Shown here piece by piece: positions 1 through 7,764 of a stretch of 64,000 nucleotides of DNA (position 1 is its first letter; the number at the start of each line of letters is the position of its first letter). The position numbers were made by a program, and so were the translations under genes. Under the pieces are notes generated by a model that ran no database searches, was not told the DNA's origin, and worked only from the letters and a program-made list of their open reading frames with translations. This DNA comes from Pseudomonas wenzhouensis. GTDB taxonomy: Bacteria; Pseudomonadota; Gammaproteobacteria; Pseudomonadales; Pseudomonadaceae. The stretch lies in NCBI RefSeq assembly GCF_021029445.1, contig NZ_CP072610.1:930001-994000 (forward strand). Reading direction: 5' to 3'.

Positions 1-388
1 CGAGTCGATCCGCGTCTTCCCGCTGTCCAACTGGACCGAGCTGGACATCTGGCAATACATCTACTTGGAACAGATCCCGATCGTGCCGCTGTACTTCGCT
101 GCCGAGCGCGAAGTGATCGAGAAGAACGGCACGCTGATCATGATCGACGACGAGCGCATCCTCGAGCACCTGTCGGACGAAGAGAAAGCCCGGATCACCA
201 AGAAGATGGTGCGCTTCCGTACCCTCGGCTGCTACCCGCTGACCGGTGCGGTGGAATCCACCGCCACCACGCTGCCGGAAATCATCCAGGAGATGCTCCT
301 GACCAAGACCAGCGAACGCCAGGGCCGGGTCATCGACCACGACCAGGCGGGTTCGATGGAAGAGAAGAAACGTCAGGGCTATTTCTGA
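1..388 (+). CDS. cysD: Sulfate adenylyltransferase subunit 2 (CysD), 3' part only
   Basis: Small subunit of ATP sulfurylase, which makes adenosine 5'-phosphosulfate (APS) from ATP and sulfate in cysteine biosynthesis. Only the C-terminal ~128 residues are in the window; the reading frame is open from base 2 and the N-terminal PP-loop ATP-binding part lies upstream. The visible part has the family's tryptophan-rich segment ([13 protein letters not shown]), the [14 protein letters not shown] segment and a basic tail ending KKRQGYF, as in other CysD proteins. It ends 12 nt before cysNC, so the two subunits are almost certainly cotranscribed. The identity rests on the C-terminal half plus the neighbour. 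Confidence 0.96.
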   Translation, partial: ESIRVFPLSNWTELDIWQYIYLEQIPIVPLYFAAEREVIEKNGTLIMIDDERILEHLSDEEKARITKKMVRFRTLGCYPLTGAVESTATTLPEIIQEMLLTKTSERQGRVIDHDQAGSMEEKKRQGYF

Positions 389-400
389 GGATCGCGCACC

Positions 401-2296
401 ATGAGTCACCAATCCGATTTGATCAGCCAGGACATTCTCGCTTACCTGGCCCAGCACGAGCGCAAGGAACTGCTGCGCTTTCTCACCTGCGGCAACGTCG
501 ATGACGGCAAGAGCACGCTGATCGGCCGCCTGCTGCATGATTCCAAGATGATCTATGAGGATCATCTTGAGGCCATCACCAAGGACTCGAAGAAGGTCGG
601 CACCACCGGCGATGACATCGACCTGGCACTGCTGGTCGACGGCCTGCAGGCCGAGCGCGAGCAGGGCATCACCATCGATGTGGCCTACCGTTACTTCAGC
701 ACCGCCAAGCGCAAGTTCATCATCGCTGACACCCCCGGCCATGAGCAGTACACGCGCAACATGGCCACCGGCGCTTCGACCTGCGACCTGGCCATCATCC
801 TGATCGACGCTCGTTACGGCGTGCAGACCCAGACCCGCCGGCACAGCTTTATCGCCTCGCTGCTGGGCATCAAGCACATCGTCGTCGCCGTCAACAAGAT
901 GGACCTGAAGGACTTCGATCAGGGCGTGTTCGAGCAGATCAAGGCCGACTACCTGGCCTTCGCCGAGAAGATCGGCCTGCGCCCGACCACCCTCGAGTTC
1001 GTGCCGATGTCGGCGCTCAAGGGCGACAACGTGGTCAACAAGTCCGAGCGCTCGCCCTGGTACACCGGGCAGTCGCTGATGGAAATTCTCGAGAGCGTCG
1101 AAGTGGCGGGCGACCGCAATTTCGACGACCTGCGCTTCCCGGTGCAGTACGTCAACCGTCCGAACCTGAACTTCCGCGGTTTCGCCGGCACTCTGGCCAG
1201 TGGCATCGTGCGCAAGGGCGATGAAGTGCTGGCTTTGCCGTCGGGCAAGAGCAGCCGGGTCAAATCCATCGTCACCTTCGAGGGCGAGCTGGGGCACGCC
1301 GGCCCGGGCCAGGCCATTACCCTGACCCTGGAAGACGAGATCGACGTGTCCCGTGGCGACATGCTGGTGCACGCCGACAACCGTCCGCAGGTCAGCGACA
1401 GCTTCGAGGCCATGCTGGTGTGGATGGGCGAAGATCCGATGCTGCCGGGCAAGAAATACGACATCAAACGCGCCACCAGCTACGTGCCGGGCTCGATCCC
1501 GAGCATCGTCCATCGCGTCGACGTGAACACCCTGGAGCAGGGCGCTGCCAGCGAGCTGAAACTCAACGAGATTGGCCGGGTCAAGGTCGCCCTGGATGCG
1601 CCGATTGCTCTGGATGGCTACGAGTACAACCGCACCACTGGCGCCTTTATCGTCATTGACCGCCTGACCAATGGCACCGTCGGCGCTGGCATGATCATCG
1701 CCGATCCGGTTAGCCATGGCGGCGGTCAGCATGGCCGTCTGGCGCACGTATCGACCGAGGAGCGTGCCTCGCGCTTTGGCCAGCAGCCGGCCACCGTGCT
1801 GTTCAGCGGCCTGTCCGGCGCTGGCAAGAGCACCCTGGCCTATGCGGTCGAGCGCAAGCTGTTTGACATGGGCCGTGCGGTGTACGTGCTCGATGGCCAG
1901 AACCTGCGCCACGACCTGAACAAGGGCCTGCCGCAGGATCGCGCCGGACGCGCCGAGAACTGGCGTCGTGCCGCGCACGTCGCGCGTCAGTTCAACGAGG
2001 CCGGGCTGATCGCCCTGGCCGCCTTCGTCGCTCCGGATGCCGAAGGTCGCGAGCAGGCCAGAGCGCTGATCGGCAGCGAGCGTCTGGTCACCGTCTACGT
2101 CCAGGCTTCGCCGCAGATCTGCGCCGAGCGCGACCCGCAGGGGCTGTATGCCGCAGGGGGTGACAATATCCCGGGCGAAAGCTTCCCCTACGACGTGCCG
2201 CTGGATGCCGATCTGGTGATCGATACCCAGACGCAGTCGGTCGAAGAGGGTGTCAAGGCGGTGCTGGATCTGCTGCGTAGTCGCGGCGCTATCTGA
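401..2296 (+). CDS. cysNC: Bifunctional sulfate adenylyltransferase subunit 1 / adenylylsulfate kinase (CysNC)
   Basis: A 631-residue fusion. The N-terminal ~450 residues are the GTPase subunit of ATP sulfurylase, with G1 GNVDDGKST (about 31-39), G3 [13 protein letters not shown]4 NKMD and SALKGDN near G5, followed by EF-Tu-like beta-barrel domains. The C-terminal ~165 residues are APS kinase, with the P-loop GLSGAGKST at about 470-478. GTP hydrolysis drives APS synthesis by CysD, and the kinase domain then makes PAPS. Two kinase motifs differ from the E. coli CysC form: DGQN instead of DGDN, and APDAEGRE where CysC has SPFRADRE, which removes the usual serine. My memory is that other Pseudomonas CysNC share this. 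Start ATG 401 is 12 nt after cysD. Confidence 0.97.
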   Translation: MSHQSDLISQDILAYLAQHERKELLRFLTCGNVDDGKSTLIGRLLHDSKMIYEDHLEAITKDSKKVGTTGDDIDLALLVDGLQAEREQGITIDVAYRYFSTAKRKFIIADTPGHEQYTRNMATGASTCDLAIILIDARYGVQTQTRRHSFIASLLGIKHIVVAVNKMDLKDFDQGVFEQIKADYLAFAEKIGLRPTTLEFVPMSALKGDNVVNKSERSPWYTGQSLMEILESVEVAGDRNFDDLRFPVQYVNRPNLNFRGFAGTLASGIVRKGDEVLALPSGKSSRVKSIVTFEGELGHAGPGQAITLTLEDEIDVSRGDMLVHADNRPQVSDSFEAMLVWMGEDPMLPGKKYDIKRATSYVPGSIPSIVHRVDVNTLEQGAASELKLNEIGRVKVALDAPIALDGYEYNRTTGAFIVIDRLTNGTVGAGMIIADPVSHGGGQHGRLAHVSTEERASRFGQQPATVLFSGLSGAGKSTLAYAVERKLFDMGRAVYVLDGQNLRHDLNKGLPQDRAGRAENWRRAAHVARQFNEAGLIALAAFVAPDAEGREQARALIGSERLVTVYVQASPQICAERDPQGLYAAGGDNIPGESFPYDVPLDADLVIDTQTQSVEEGVKAVLDLLRSRGAI

Positions 2297-2315
2297 CGTT
2301 CTTGCGCTGAACGAG

Positions 2316-2342
2316 AAGCCCTGCAGTGATGCGGGGCTTTTC
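2316..2342 (+). terminator. Rho-independent terminator of cysDNC
   Basis: A 10-bp stem (AAGCCCTGCA / TGCGGGGCTT, one G-T pair) with a GTGA loop, followed by a short T-rich tail, 19 nt after the cysNC stop. Confidence 0.85.
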
Positions 2343-2410
2343 GTTTGTGAGGTGGCTCTGGCTTCGCAAGGCGCCGGCGGCTCCTGCAATTGCTACCCAA
2401 TAAAAGGGTC

Positions 2411-2480
2411 GTAGGATGGGTAGAGCATCGCGAAACCCATCAGCCGACCCCCGGGTTTCGCTGTGCTCAACCCAGGCTAC
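2411..2480. repeat. Intergenic imperfect palindrome (70 bp)
   Basis: The left arm starts GTAGGATGGGTAGAGCA and the right arm is the inverse of GTAGCCTGGGTTGAGCA. Both arms continue to GCGAAACCC, giving a roughly 28-nt imperfect inverted repeat. It lies between the convergent ends of cysNC and zapG. It looks like one of the dispersed extragenic palindromes of Pseudomonas; copy number cannot be judged from one window. Confidence 0.6.
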
Positions 2481-2493
2481 GATTGTTGCCCAA

Positions 2494-2518
2494 TAAAAAG
2501 CCCCGCAATCGCGGGGCT
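2494..2518 (-). terminator. Rho-independent terminator of zapG
   Basis: Perfect 8-bp stem AGCCCCGC / GCGGGGCT with a 4-nt loop. Read on the minus strand it is followed by a T5 run, 20 nt after the zapG stop codon. Confidence 0.9.
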
Positions 2519-2538
2519 CGGTATTTCTGGCTGGCGGA

Positions 2539-2970
2539 TTACTTCTTCAACCCGTAGCTCTCGTCCAGCATGCCCGGGCCATCGCTTTTCGGCGCGTAGT
2601 CCTTGGGCATTTCGTAGTTCTTCGGCGGGGTCAGGCGCTCACGCTTTTCGCCGGCTTCGGTACTGTTCAGGGTGGCCAGCAGGCGTTGACGGGTCAGTTC
2701 GTCCAGGGCCAGGCGGTTGGCGCCGTCGGACAGGTGCTCCTGCACGTCCTGGTAGCTCTGGGTGAGTTTCTTCACCAGGCTGGCGGTGGTGTTGAAGTGG
2801 GTCACCACTTCGTTCTGGTAGGCCTCGAAGCGTGCCTGCATTTCATCCATCTGCCGCTGCGTCCGGCTGGGCGCGGCATTGGGAGCCAGGCGGGCGAGCA
2901 CAAAGCCCACGGCGATGCCGACCACCAGGGTCAGGGCGGGTATCAACCAGGCTGTTACGGTCTGTTCCAC
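2539..2970 (-). CDS. zapG: YhcB/ZapG family inner-membrane protein (DUF1043)
   Basis: 143 residues. A single N-terminal transmembrane helix (about residues 7-26, AWLIPALTLVVGIAVGFVLA) is followed by a long polar, probably coiled-coil cytoplasmic region with the family's DEMQARFEAYQNEVVTHF pattern, and a proline/lysine-rich tail ending ESYGLKK. In E. coli, YhcB (renamed ZapG) links cell division, envelope growth and cell shape; that role is transferred from the family. It is a lone minus-strand gene with its own terminator, between cysNC and a plus-strand hydrolase. The length is normal for the family. Confidence 0.9.
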   Translation of the reverse strand: MEQTVTAWLIPALTLVVGIAVGFVLARLAPNAAPSRTQRQMDEMQARFEAYQNEVVTHFNTTASLVKKLTQSYQDVQEHLSDGANRLALDELTRQRLLATLNSTEAGEKRERLTPPKNYEMPKDYAPKSDGPGMLDESYGLKK

Positions 2971-3088
2971 GAGTCCTTCCTCTCAAAACGGCTTTGCTTT
3001 ACGTTAGCGGCTCGAACCTGTGCTGTATACGTTTACCGCACAGGCAGTTTGCTAGACGAGTCGACCCGTTGCGGGGTCACGGAGTTCA

Positions 3089-3721
3089 GTGTTGCTCAGT
3101 CGCGAAACCCCTCTTTTCATTCAAGGCCCGTTGGGTCAACTCGAAGCCCTGCTGCTGGAAGTGCCTGATGCACGTGGTGTGGCGTTGCTCTGCCATCCCA
3201 ATCCGGTACAGGGTGGCACCATGCTCAACAAGGTGGTGAGCACCCTGCAGCGCACAGCGCGCGATTGTGGCTATCACACATTGCGTTTCAATTATCGCGG
3301 TGTGGGCGCCAGTGCCGGCAGCCACGATATGGGCATCGGCGAAGTGGACGACGCCGAAGCCGTCGCCGCCTGGCTCAAGGAGGAATACCCGAACCTGCCC
3401 GTCACGTTGTTGGGCTTTTCCTTCGGCGGTTTCGTTGCCGCTGCGCTGGGGGCGCGCCTGGAAGCCTTGGGTCAGGTGCCGAGCAAGCTGTTCATGGTGG
3501 CACCTGCGGTGCATCGTCTAACGGCCGATGTGCCGCCGGCCAGCCAGTGCCCGCTGGTGGTGATCCAGCCCGATGCGGACGAGGTGATCGAGGCGCAGGC
3601 CGTGTACGGCTGGTCGGCCAATCTCGGGCGTGCCCATGAGCTGCTGAAAGTGGCAGAATGCGGTCACTTTTTTCACGGCAAGCTGACGGATCTGAAGGAA
3701 CTTCTTCTGCCGCGTCTATAA
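3089..3721 (+). CDS. Alpha/beta hydrolase family protein (COG2945 type)
   Basis: 210 residues. Start GTG 3089, preceded by a GGAG six bases upstream. The nucleophile elbow is GFSFGG (about residues 109-114). The N-terminal segment LLCHPNPVQGGTMLNKVV and the RGVGASAG stretch are typical of this small cytosolic hydrolase group. The likely acid is in QPDADEVI and the likely histidine in ECGHFFHGKL. There is no signal peptide or membrane segment. Substrate is unknown; family members are annotated as esterases or dienelactone-hydrolase-like. It lies alone between zapG and trpS and ends at an extragenic palindrome that may act as its terminator. Confidence 0.85.
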   Translation: MLLSRETPLFIQGPLGQLEALLLEVPDARGVALLCHPNPVQGGTMLNKVVSTLQRTARDCGYHTLRFNYRGVGASAGSHDMGIGEVDDAEAVAAWLKEEYPNLPVTLLGFSFGGFVAAALGARLEALGQVPSKLFMVAPAVHRLTADVPPASQCPLVVIQPDADEVIEAQAVYGWSANLGRAHELLKVAECGHFFHGKLTDLKELLLPRL

Positions 3722-3723
3722 AA

Positions 3724-3794
3724 CCGTCATTCCCGCGCAGGCGGGAATCCAGAGGGCCGCAGCACCTAGGCTCCCGCCTTCGCGGGAGTGACGG
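3724..3794. repeat. Extragenic palindrome of the CGTCATTCCCGCG type
   Basis: The outer arms CCGTCA...TGACGG enclose two smaller palindromes, TTCCCGCGCAGGCGGGAA and CTCCCGCCTTCGCGGGAG. The 71-bp element begins 3 nt after the hydrolase stop and could terminate transcription as well. The sequence type is widespread in proteobacterial intergenic regions. Confidence 0.7.
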
Positions 3795-3840
3795 CAAATG
3801 AAGGCCTGCCACGTCATTGCAGCAAGACAAGCGAATTACT

Positions 3841-5187
3841 ATGACCACCCGTATTCTTACTGGTATCACCACCACCGGCACGCCGCACCTGGGCAACTAC
3901 GCCGGCGCCATCCGTCCGGCCATCGCGGCTAGTCGCGATCCGCAGATGGACTCGTTCTACTTCCTTGCCGACTACCATGCGCTGATCAAGTGCGATGACC
4001 CGGCGCGTATTCAGCGCTCACGTCTGGAGATCGCCGCCACCTGGCTGGCGCTGGGCCTGGACACCGACAAGGCGACCTTCTACCGCCAGTCCGATATTCC
4101 CGAGATTCCCGAGCTGTGCTGGCTGCTGACCTGCGTCGCCGGCAAGGGCCTGCTCAACCGCGCCCACGCCTACAAGGCCTCGGTGGACAAGAACGTCGAA
4201 GCCGGTGAAGACCCGGACGCCGGCGTGACCATGGGCCTGTTCAGCTACCCGGTGCTGATGGCGGCGGACATCCTCATGTTCAACGCGCAGAAGGTGCCGG
4301 TCGGCCGTGACCAGATCCAGCACGTGGAGATGGCGCGCGACATCGGCCAGCGCTTCAACCACCTGTTCGGCAAGGGCAAGGACCTGTTCGTCCTGCCCGA
4401 GGTGGTGATCGAGGAGGAAGTGGCCACGCTGCCCGGCCTCGACGGGCGCAAGATGAGCAAGAGCTACGACAACACCATCCCGCTGTTCGGCACTGCCAAG
4501 CAGCTCAAGGACGCCGTGGCGCGCATCGTCACCGACTCCAAACTGCCGGGTGAGCCCAAGGATGCCGAAGGCTCGCACCTGTTTACCCTGTACCAGGCCT
4601 TCGCCAGCCAGTCGCAGCAGGCCGAGTTCCGCGCCGAGCTGGAAGGCGGCCTGGCCTGGGGCGAGGCGAAGAATCGCCTGTACCAACTGCTCGAAGACAC
4701 CCTGGGCGAGGCGCGCGAGCGCTACAACACGCTGATCGCTCGGCCGGCCGATCTGGAGGACATTCTCCTTGCGGGCGCGGTAAAGGCACGCAAGATCGCT
4801 ACGCCGTTCCTCGGTGAGCTGCGTGAGGCGGTGGGCCTGCGCTCGTTCCGCGAGCAGGTGCAGGTCGCTACCAGCGAGAAGAAGAAAGCCGCCAAGAGCG
4901 CACGCTTTGTCAGCTTCCGTGACGACGACGGCAGCTTCCGCTTCCGCCTGCTCGACGCCGATGGCGAGCAATTGCTGCTGTCGAAATCCTTCGCCGATGG
5001 CAAGTCGGCCGGCATGGCCAACAAGCGTCTGCAATCTGGCGAGCCGCTGGATGTGCGCGCCGAAGGTCTGAGTTTCTCGGTCTGGGTCGACGGTGAAAGC
5101 GTTGCGAGCAGTCCCGAGTTCACTGATGGCCAGGCGCTGGAAGATGCCATCGCCCGCCTGCGTGAGGCGCTGGCGCCGCAGGAGTGA
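3841..5187 (+). CDS. trpS: Tryptophanyl-tRNA synthetase, long form
   Basis: Charges tRNA-Trp with tryptophan. Class I signature motifs are present: a HIGH-like TGTPHLGNY at residues 13-21 and KMSKS ([10 protein letters not shown]) near 205. It has 448 residues, about 110 longer than the E. coli enzyme. The extra C-terminal part (about 345-448) carries [19 protein letters not shown], which resembles a DUF1508/YegP-type beta unit. An in-frame TTG at 3817 would add 8 residues; ATG 3841 gives the family's normal N-terminus. It is a single-gene unit, followed by a palindrome and a strong terminator. Confidence 0.96.
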   Translation: MTTRILTGITTTGTPHLGNYAGAIRPAIAASRDPQMDSFYFLADYHALIKCDDPARIQRSRLEIAATWLALGLDTDKATFYRQSDIPEIPELCWLLTCVAGKGLLNRAHAYKASVDKNVEAGEDPDAGVTMGLFSYPVLMAADILMFNAQKVPVGRDQIQHVEMARDIGQRFNHLFGKGKDLFVLPEVVIEEEVATLPGLDGRKMSKSYDNTIPLFGTAKQLKDAVARIVTDSKLPGEPKDAEGSHLFTLYQAFASQSQQAEFRAELEGGLAWGEAKNRLYQLLEDTLGEARERYNTLIARPADLEDILLAGAVKARKIATPFLGELREAVGLRSFREQVQVATSEKKKAAKSARFVSFRDDDGSFRFRLLDADGEQLLLSKSFADGKSAGMANKRLQSGEPLDVRAEGLSFSVWVDGESVASSPEFTDGQALEDAIARLREALAPQE

Positions 5188-5188
5188 A

Positions 5189-5213
5189 GTAGCCCGGATT
5201 GCATCCGGGCTAC
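5189..5213. repeat. GTAGCCCGGAT palindrome
   Basis: Perfect 11-bp inverted repeat GTAGCCCGGAT / ATCCGGGCTAC around TGC, starting 1 nt after the trpS stop. The same arm recurs at 60987-61045, so it is a dispersed element. Confidence 0.75.
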
Positions 5214-5231
5214 AGGCAGATTGCCAAGCAG

Positions 5232-5264
5232 CGGGGGCGTCGCTAAAGTGACGCCCCCGTTTTT
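5232..5264 (+). terminator. Rho-independent terminator of trpS
   Basis: Perfect 10-bp stem CGGGGGCGTC / GACGCCCCCG with an 8-nt loop and a following T5 run. Confidence 0.93.
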
Positions 5265-5276
5265 ACTTGCCGGCCG

Positions 5277-5433
5277 AGAGCCTTTTGAAAGGCTCGCGAG
5301 CTAGAGGCATGCAAGGCAGAAACAGGCGAGGAAGCGGAGTGTACATGGTGTACATGAGCATTCGACCGGGCTGGCGTTCCAGAGTGTTTCTAACGCAGCA
5401 GGCCCGACGCGCAGCAGACTTTGAACAGGCTCT
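5277..5433. mobile_element. MITE-like element (157 bp) with imperfect terminal inverted repeats
   Basis: The left end AGAGCCTTTTGAAAG and the right end CTTTGAACAGGCTCT are inverted copies matching at 13 of 15 positions. The left end also folds on itself (GAGCCTT / AAGGCTC). The interior holds TGTACA-TGG-TGTACA (5340-5354) and a GAAACA/TGTTTC pair. No convincing protein is encoded. The right end lies 8 nt before the zapE start and so supplies that gene's leader. No target duplication is obvious. Mobility is inferred only from the terminal repeats. Confidence 0.5.
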
Positions 5434-5441
5434 AACGAATC

Positions 5442-6536
5442 ATGACTCCTCTCGAGCGTTATCAGGCCGATCTCAAGCGGCCCGACTTCTTCCATGATGC
5501 GGCCCAGGAAAATGCCGTCCGCCACTTGCAGCGTCTGTATGACGATTTGATTGCGCGTGACCAGGGCAAAACCGGCCTGATGGGCAAGCTGTTCGGCAAG
5601 AAGCCGCAAGGGCCGGTCAAGGGCCTGTATTTCTGGGGCGGGGTGGGGCGTGGCAAGACCTACCTGGTTGACACCTTCTTCGATGCGCTGCCGTTCGAGC
5701 AGAAGATGCGTACGCACTTTCACCGCTTCATGAAGCGTGTGCACGAGGAAATGAAGACCCTCAAGGGTGAGAAGAACCCGCTGACCATCATCGGCAAGCG
5801 TTTCGCCGACGAGGCGCGGGTGATCTGCTTCGACGAGTTCTTCGTCAGCGACATCACCGACGCGATGATCCTCGCCACCCTGCTGGAGGAGCTGTTCAAG
5901 AACGGCGTATCGCTCGTCGCGACTTCCAACATCGTGCCGGACGGCCTGTACAAGGACGGTTTGCAGCGCGCCCGCTTCCTGCCGGCCATCGCCCTGCTCA
6001 AGCAGCACACCGATATCGTCAACGTCGACAGCGGCGTCGACTATCGTCTGCGTGCGCTGGAGCAGGCTGAGCTGTTCCACTTCCCGCTCGGCCCTGAGGC
6101 CGACGAGAGCCTGCGCAAGAGCTTCCAGAGCCTGCTGCCGGACTGCACCCATATGGTGGAGAACGAGGCGCTGATGATCGAGAACCGCGCAATCAATGCC
6201 GTGCGCGTGTGCGAAGACGTGGCCTGGTTCGAGTTCCGCGAGCTGTGCGATGGGCCGCGCAGCCAGAACGACTACATTGAACTGGGCAAGATCTTCCACG
6301 CGGTGATCCTGGCCAATGTCGAGCAGATGAGCGTGGCCAAGGACGACATGGCGCGGCGCTTCATCAATCTGGTGGACGAGTTCTACGACCGTAACGTCAA
6401 GCTGATCATCTCTGCCGAAGTGGAGCTCAAGGATCTGTATACCGGCGGTCGTCTGAGTTTCGAGTTCCAGCGTACGCTGAGCCGCCTGCTGGAGATGCAA
6501 TCACACGAGTTCCTTTCGCGCCCGCACCGGCCCTGA
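5442..6536 (+). CDS. zapE: Cell division ATPase ZapE (AFG1 family)
   Basis: 364 residues. Walker A is GGVGRGKT (about 66-73) and Walker B with sensor region is VICFDEFFVSD (about 127-137). The downstream ATSNIVPDGLYKDGLQRARFLPAI segment is diagnostic of AFG1/ZapE ATPases. In E. coli ZapE binds FtsZ and destabilises Z-rings late in constriction; that role is transferred. It is cytosolic, with no membrane helix. ATG 5442 is preceded only by a weak purine stretch, part of the upstream MITE-like element. It is a single-gene unit ending in a strong hairpin terminator. Confidence 0.95.
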   Translation: MTPLERYQADLKRPDFFHDAAQENAVRHLQRLYDDLIARDQGKTGLMGKLFGKKPQGPVKGLYFWGGVGRGKTYLVDTFFDALPFEQKMRTHFHRFMKRVHEEMKTLKGEKNPLTIIGKRFADEARVICFDEFFVSDITDAMILATLLEELFKNGVSLVATSNIVPDGLYKDGLQRARFLPAIALLKQHTDIVNVDSGVDYRLRALEQAELFHFPLGPEADESLRKSFQSLLPDCTHMVENEALMIENRAINAVRVCEDVAWFEFRELCDGPRSQNDYIELGKIFHAVILANVEQMSVAKDDMARRFINLVDEFYDRNVKLIISAEVELKDLYTGGRLSFEFQRTLSRLLEMQSHEFLSRPHRP

Positions 6537-6549
6537 CGGTGCAGTGATA

Positions 6550-6585
6550 CGCACAAGGCGACCTGCGAGGTCGCCTTGTGCGTTT
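6550..6585 (+). terminator. Terminator of zapE
   Basis: Perfect 14-bp stem CGCACAAGGCGACC / GGTCGCCTTGTGCG with a 5-nt loop and a short TTT tail on the plus strand. It lies between convergent genes and may also slow transcription from the minus side. Confidence 0.85.
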
Positions 6586-6614
6586 CCGGGGGCAGTCAGC
6601 CCGGCGCGTTGCGC

Positions 6615-7622
6615 TCAGTCCTGGTAATCCTTCTGCTGGAACTGCCGGCGATACTGGTTCGGCGACAGCTCGGTGTGCTGGCGGAACAGGCGGGCGAAGA
6701 AGCTGGCGTCGTCATAACCGACTTCGTAGCTGATGGTCTTGATGCTCTTGCGCGTTGAGGAGAGCAGGCTCTTTGCCGTCTCGATGCGCAGGCGCTGCAG
6801 GTAGTGCAGCGGTTTGTCGCCGGTCGCCCCCTGGAAACGGCGCATGAAATTACGAATGCTCATGCCATGTTCGCGCGCCACGTCCTCGAAGCGGAACTTG
6901 TCGGCATAGTGCTCCTCCAGCCAATGCTGGATCTGCAGCACGGTGACGTCCTGATGCAGTTTCTGGCCGCCGAAGCCAATTCGTCCGGGCGTGTAGCTGC
7001 GCTGCACTTCGTAGAGAATGTCGCGCGCCACGCCCTGGGCCACGCCGGCGCCGCAGTAACGCTCGATCAGGTAGATATACAGGTCGCAGGCCGACGTGAC
7101 GCCGCCCGCGCAATACAGATTGTCGGCATCGGACAGGTGCTTGTCCTGATTGAGCAATACCTTGGGGAAGCGCTCGGCAAACTCGCGGAAGAAGCGCCAG
7201 TAGGTGGTCGCTTCCTTGCCGTCGAGCAGGCCGGCTTCGGCCATCCAGAATACGCCGCTGGCCTCGCCGCAGATCGCCGTACCGCTGGCGTGCTGGCGCC
7301 TGAGCCAGTCCAGTACCTGTGGATAACGGCGGCTGAGGGCATCGAAGTCGTCCCAGAAAGCCGGCAGGATGATTACGTCGCAGCTATCCAGCCCGCCGTC
7401 TACCGGCAGGCGTACATTGCTGAAGCTGTTGACTGGCTGGCCGTCGGGGCTGACCAGGTGGATCTCGAACGGCGGCTCAAGGCCCAGGCCCTGCTGTTTG
7501 GCATGGCGAATGCCGGCCATGTGGAAGAAGTCCTTGGCCTGCAGCAGGGTGGATGCGAACACGCCATCGGTGGCGAGAATACTGACGCGGCGCAAAGTCG
7601 TGCGCGGCTGTGGGATAACCAT
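6615..7622 (-). CDS. GlxA family transcriptional regulator (DJ-1/PfpI domain plus AraC-type HTH)
   Basis: 335 residues. The N-terminal ~200 residues are a DJ-1/PfpI (type 1 glutamine amidotransferase-like) fold with a cysteine in TAICGEASG, followed by AEAGLLDGKEATTYW as in GlxA regulators. The C-terminal ~100 residues are an AraC/XylS DNA-binding domain, with HGMSIRNFMRRFQ as the first HTH and IKTISYEVGYDDASFFARLFR as the second. The N-terminal domain probably senses a small ligand, identity unknown. It is transcribed divergently from the acyl-CoA dehydrogenase at 7765 with a 142-nt shared promoter region, so that gene is the best target candidate. Confidence 0.88.
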   Translation of the reverse strand: MVIPQPRTTLRRVSILATDGVFASTLLQAKDFFHMAGIRHAKQQGLGLEPPFEIHLVSPDGQPVNSFSNVRLPVDGGLDSCDVIILPAFWDDFDALSRRYPQVLDWLRRQHASGTAICGEASGVFWMAEAGLLDGKEATTYWRFFREFAERFPKVLLNQDKHLSDADNLYCAGGVTSACDLYIYLIERYCGAGVAQGVARDILYEVQRSYTPGRIGFGGQKLHQDVTVLQIQHWLEEHYADKFRFEDVAREHGMSIRNFMRRFQGATGDKPLHYLQRLRIETAKSLLSSTRKSIKTISYEVGYDDASFFARLFRQHTELSPNQYRRQFQQKDYQD

Positions 7623-7702
7623 AAGTAATTATTCTTGTTCAAGGCGTAGTGGTCATGCAGCGGCTGGATCGTCATATTTTTTGGCGCTTGTGTCCAGTGT
7701 GA

Positions 7703-7718
7703 CCAAGCGTTTGCTTGG
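7703..7718. promoter_or_regulatory. Candidate operator CCAAGC-GTTT-GCTTGG
   Basis: A perfect 6-bp inverted repeat with a 4-nt spacer lies 46 nt upstream of the acyl-CoA dehydrogenase start, in the region shared with the divergent GlxA-type regulator. No T-run follows, so a protein-binding site fits better than a terminator. A TetR-family protein would suit this symmetry at least as well as the neighbouring AraC-type regulator. Confidence 0.4.
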
Positions 7719-7764
7719 CTAAAGTCGAAGTCTGCTTTTTCGACCATCAGACACAGGTAGCGCC

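Noticed and set aside
5267..5497. Possible 76-residue gene across the MITE-like element and the zapE start
   Set aside because: It overlaps zapE out of frame; the stretch is better explained as a repeat element.
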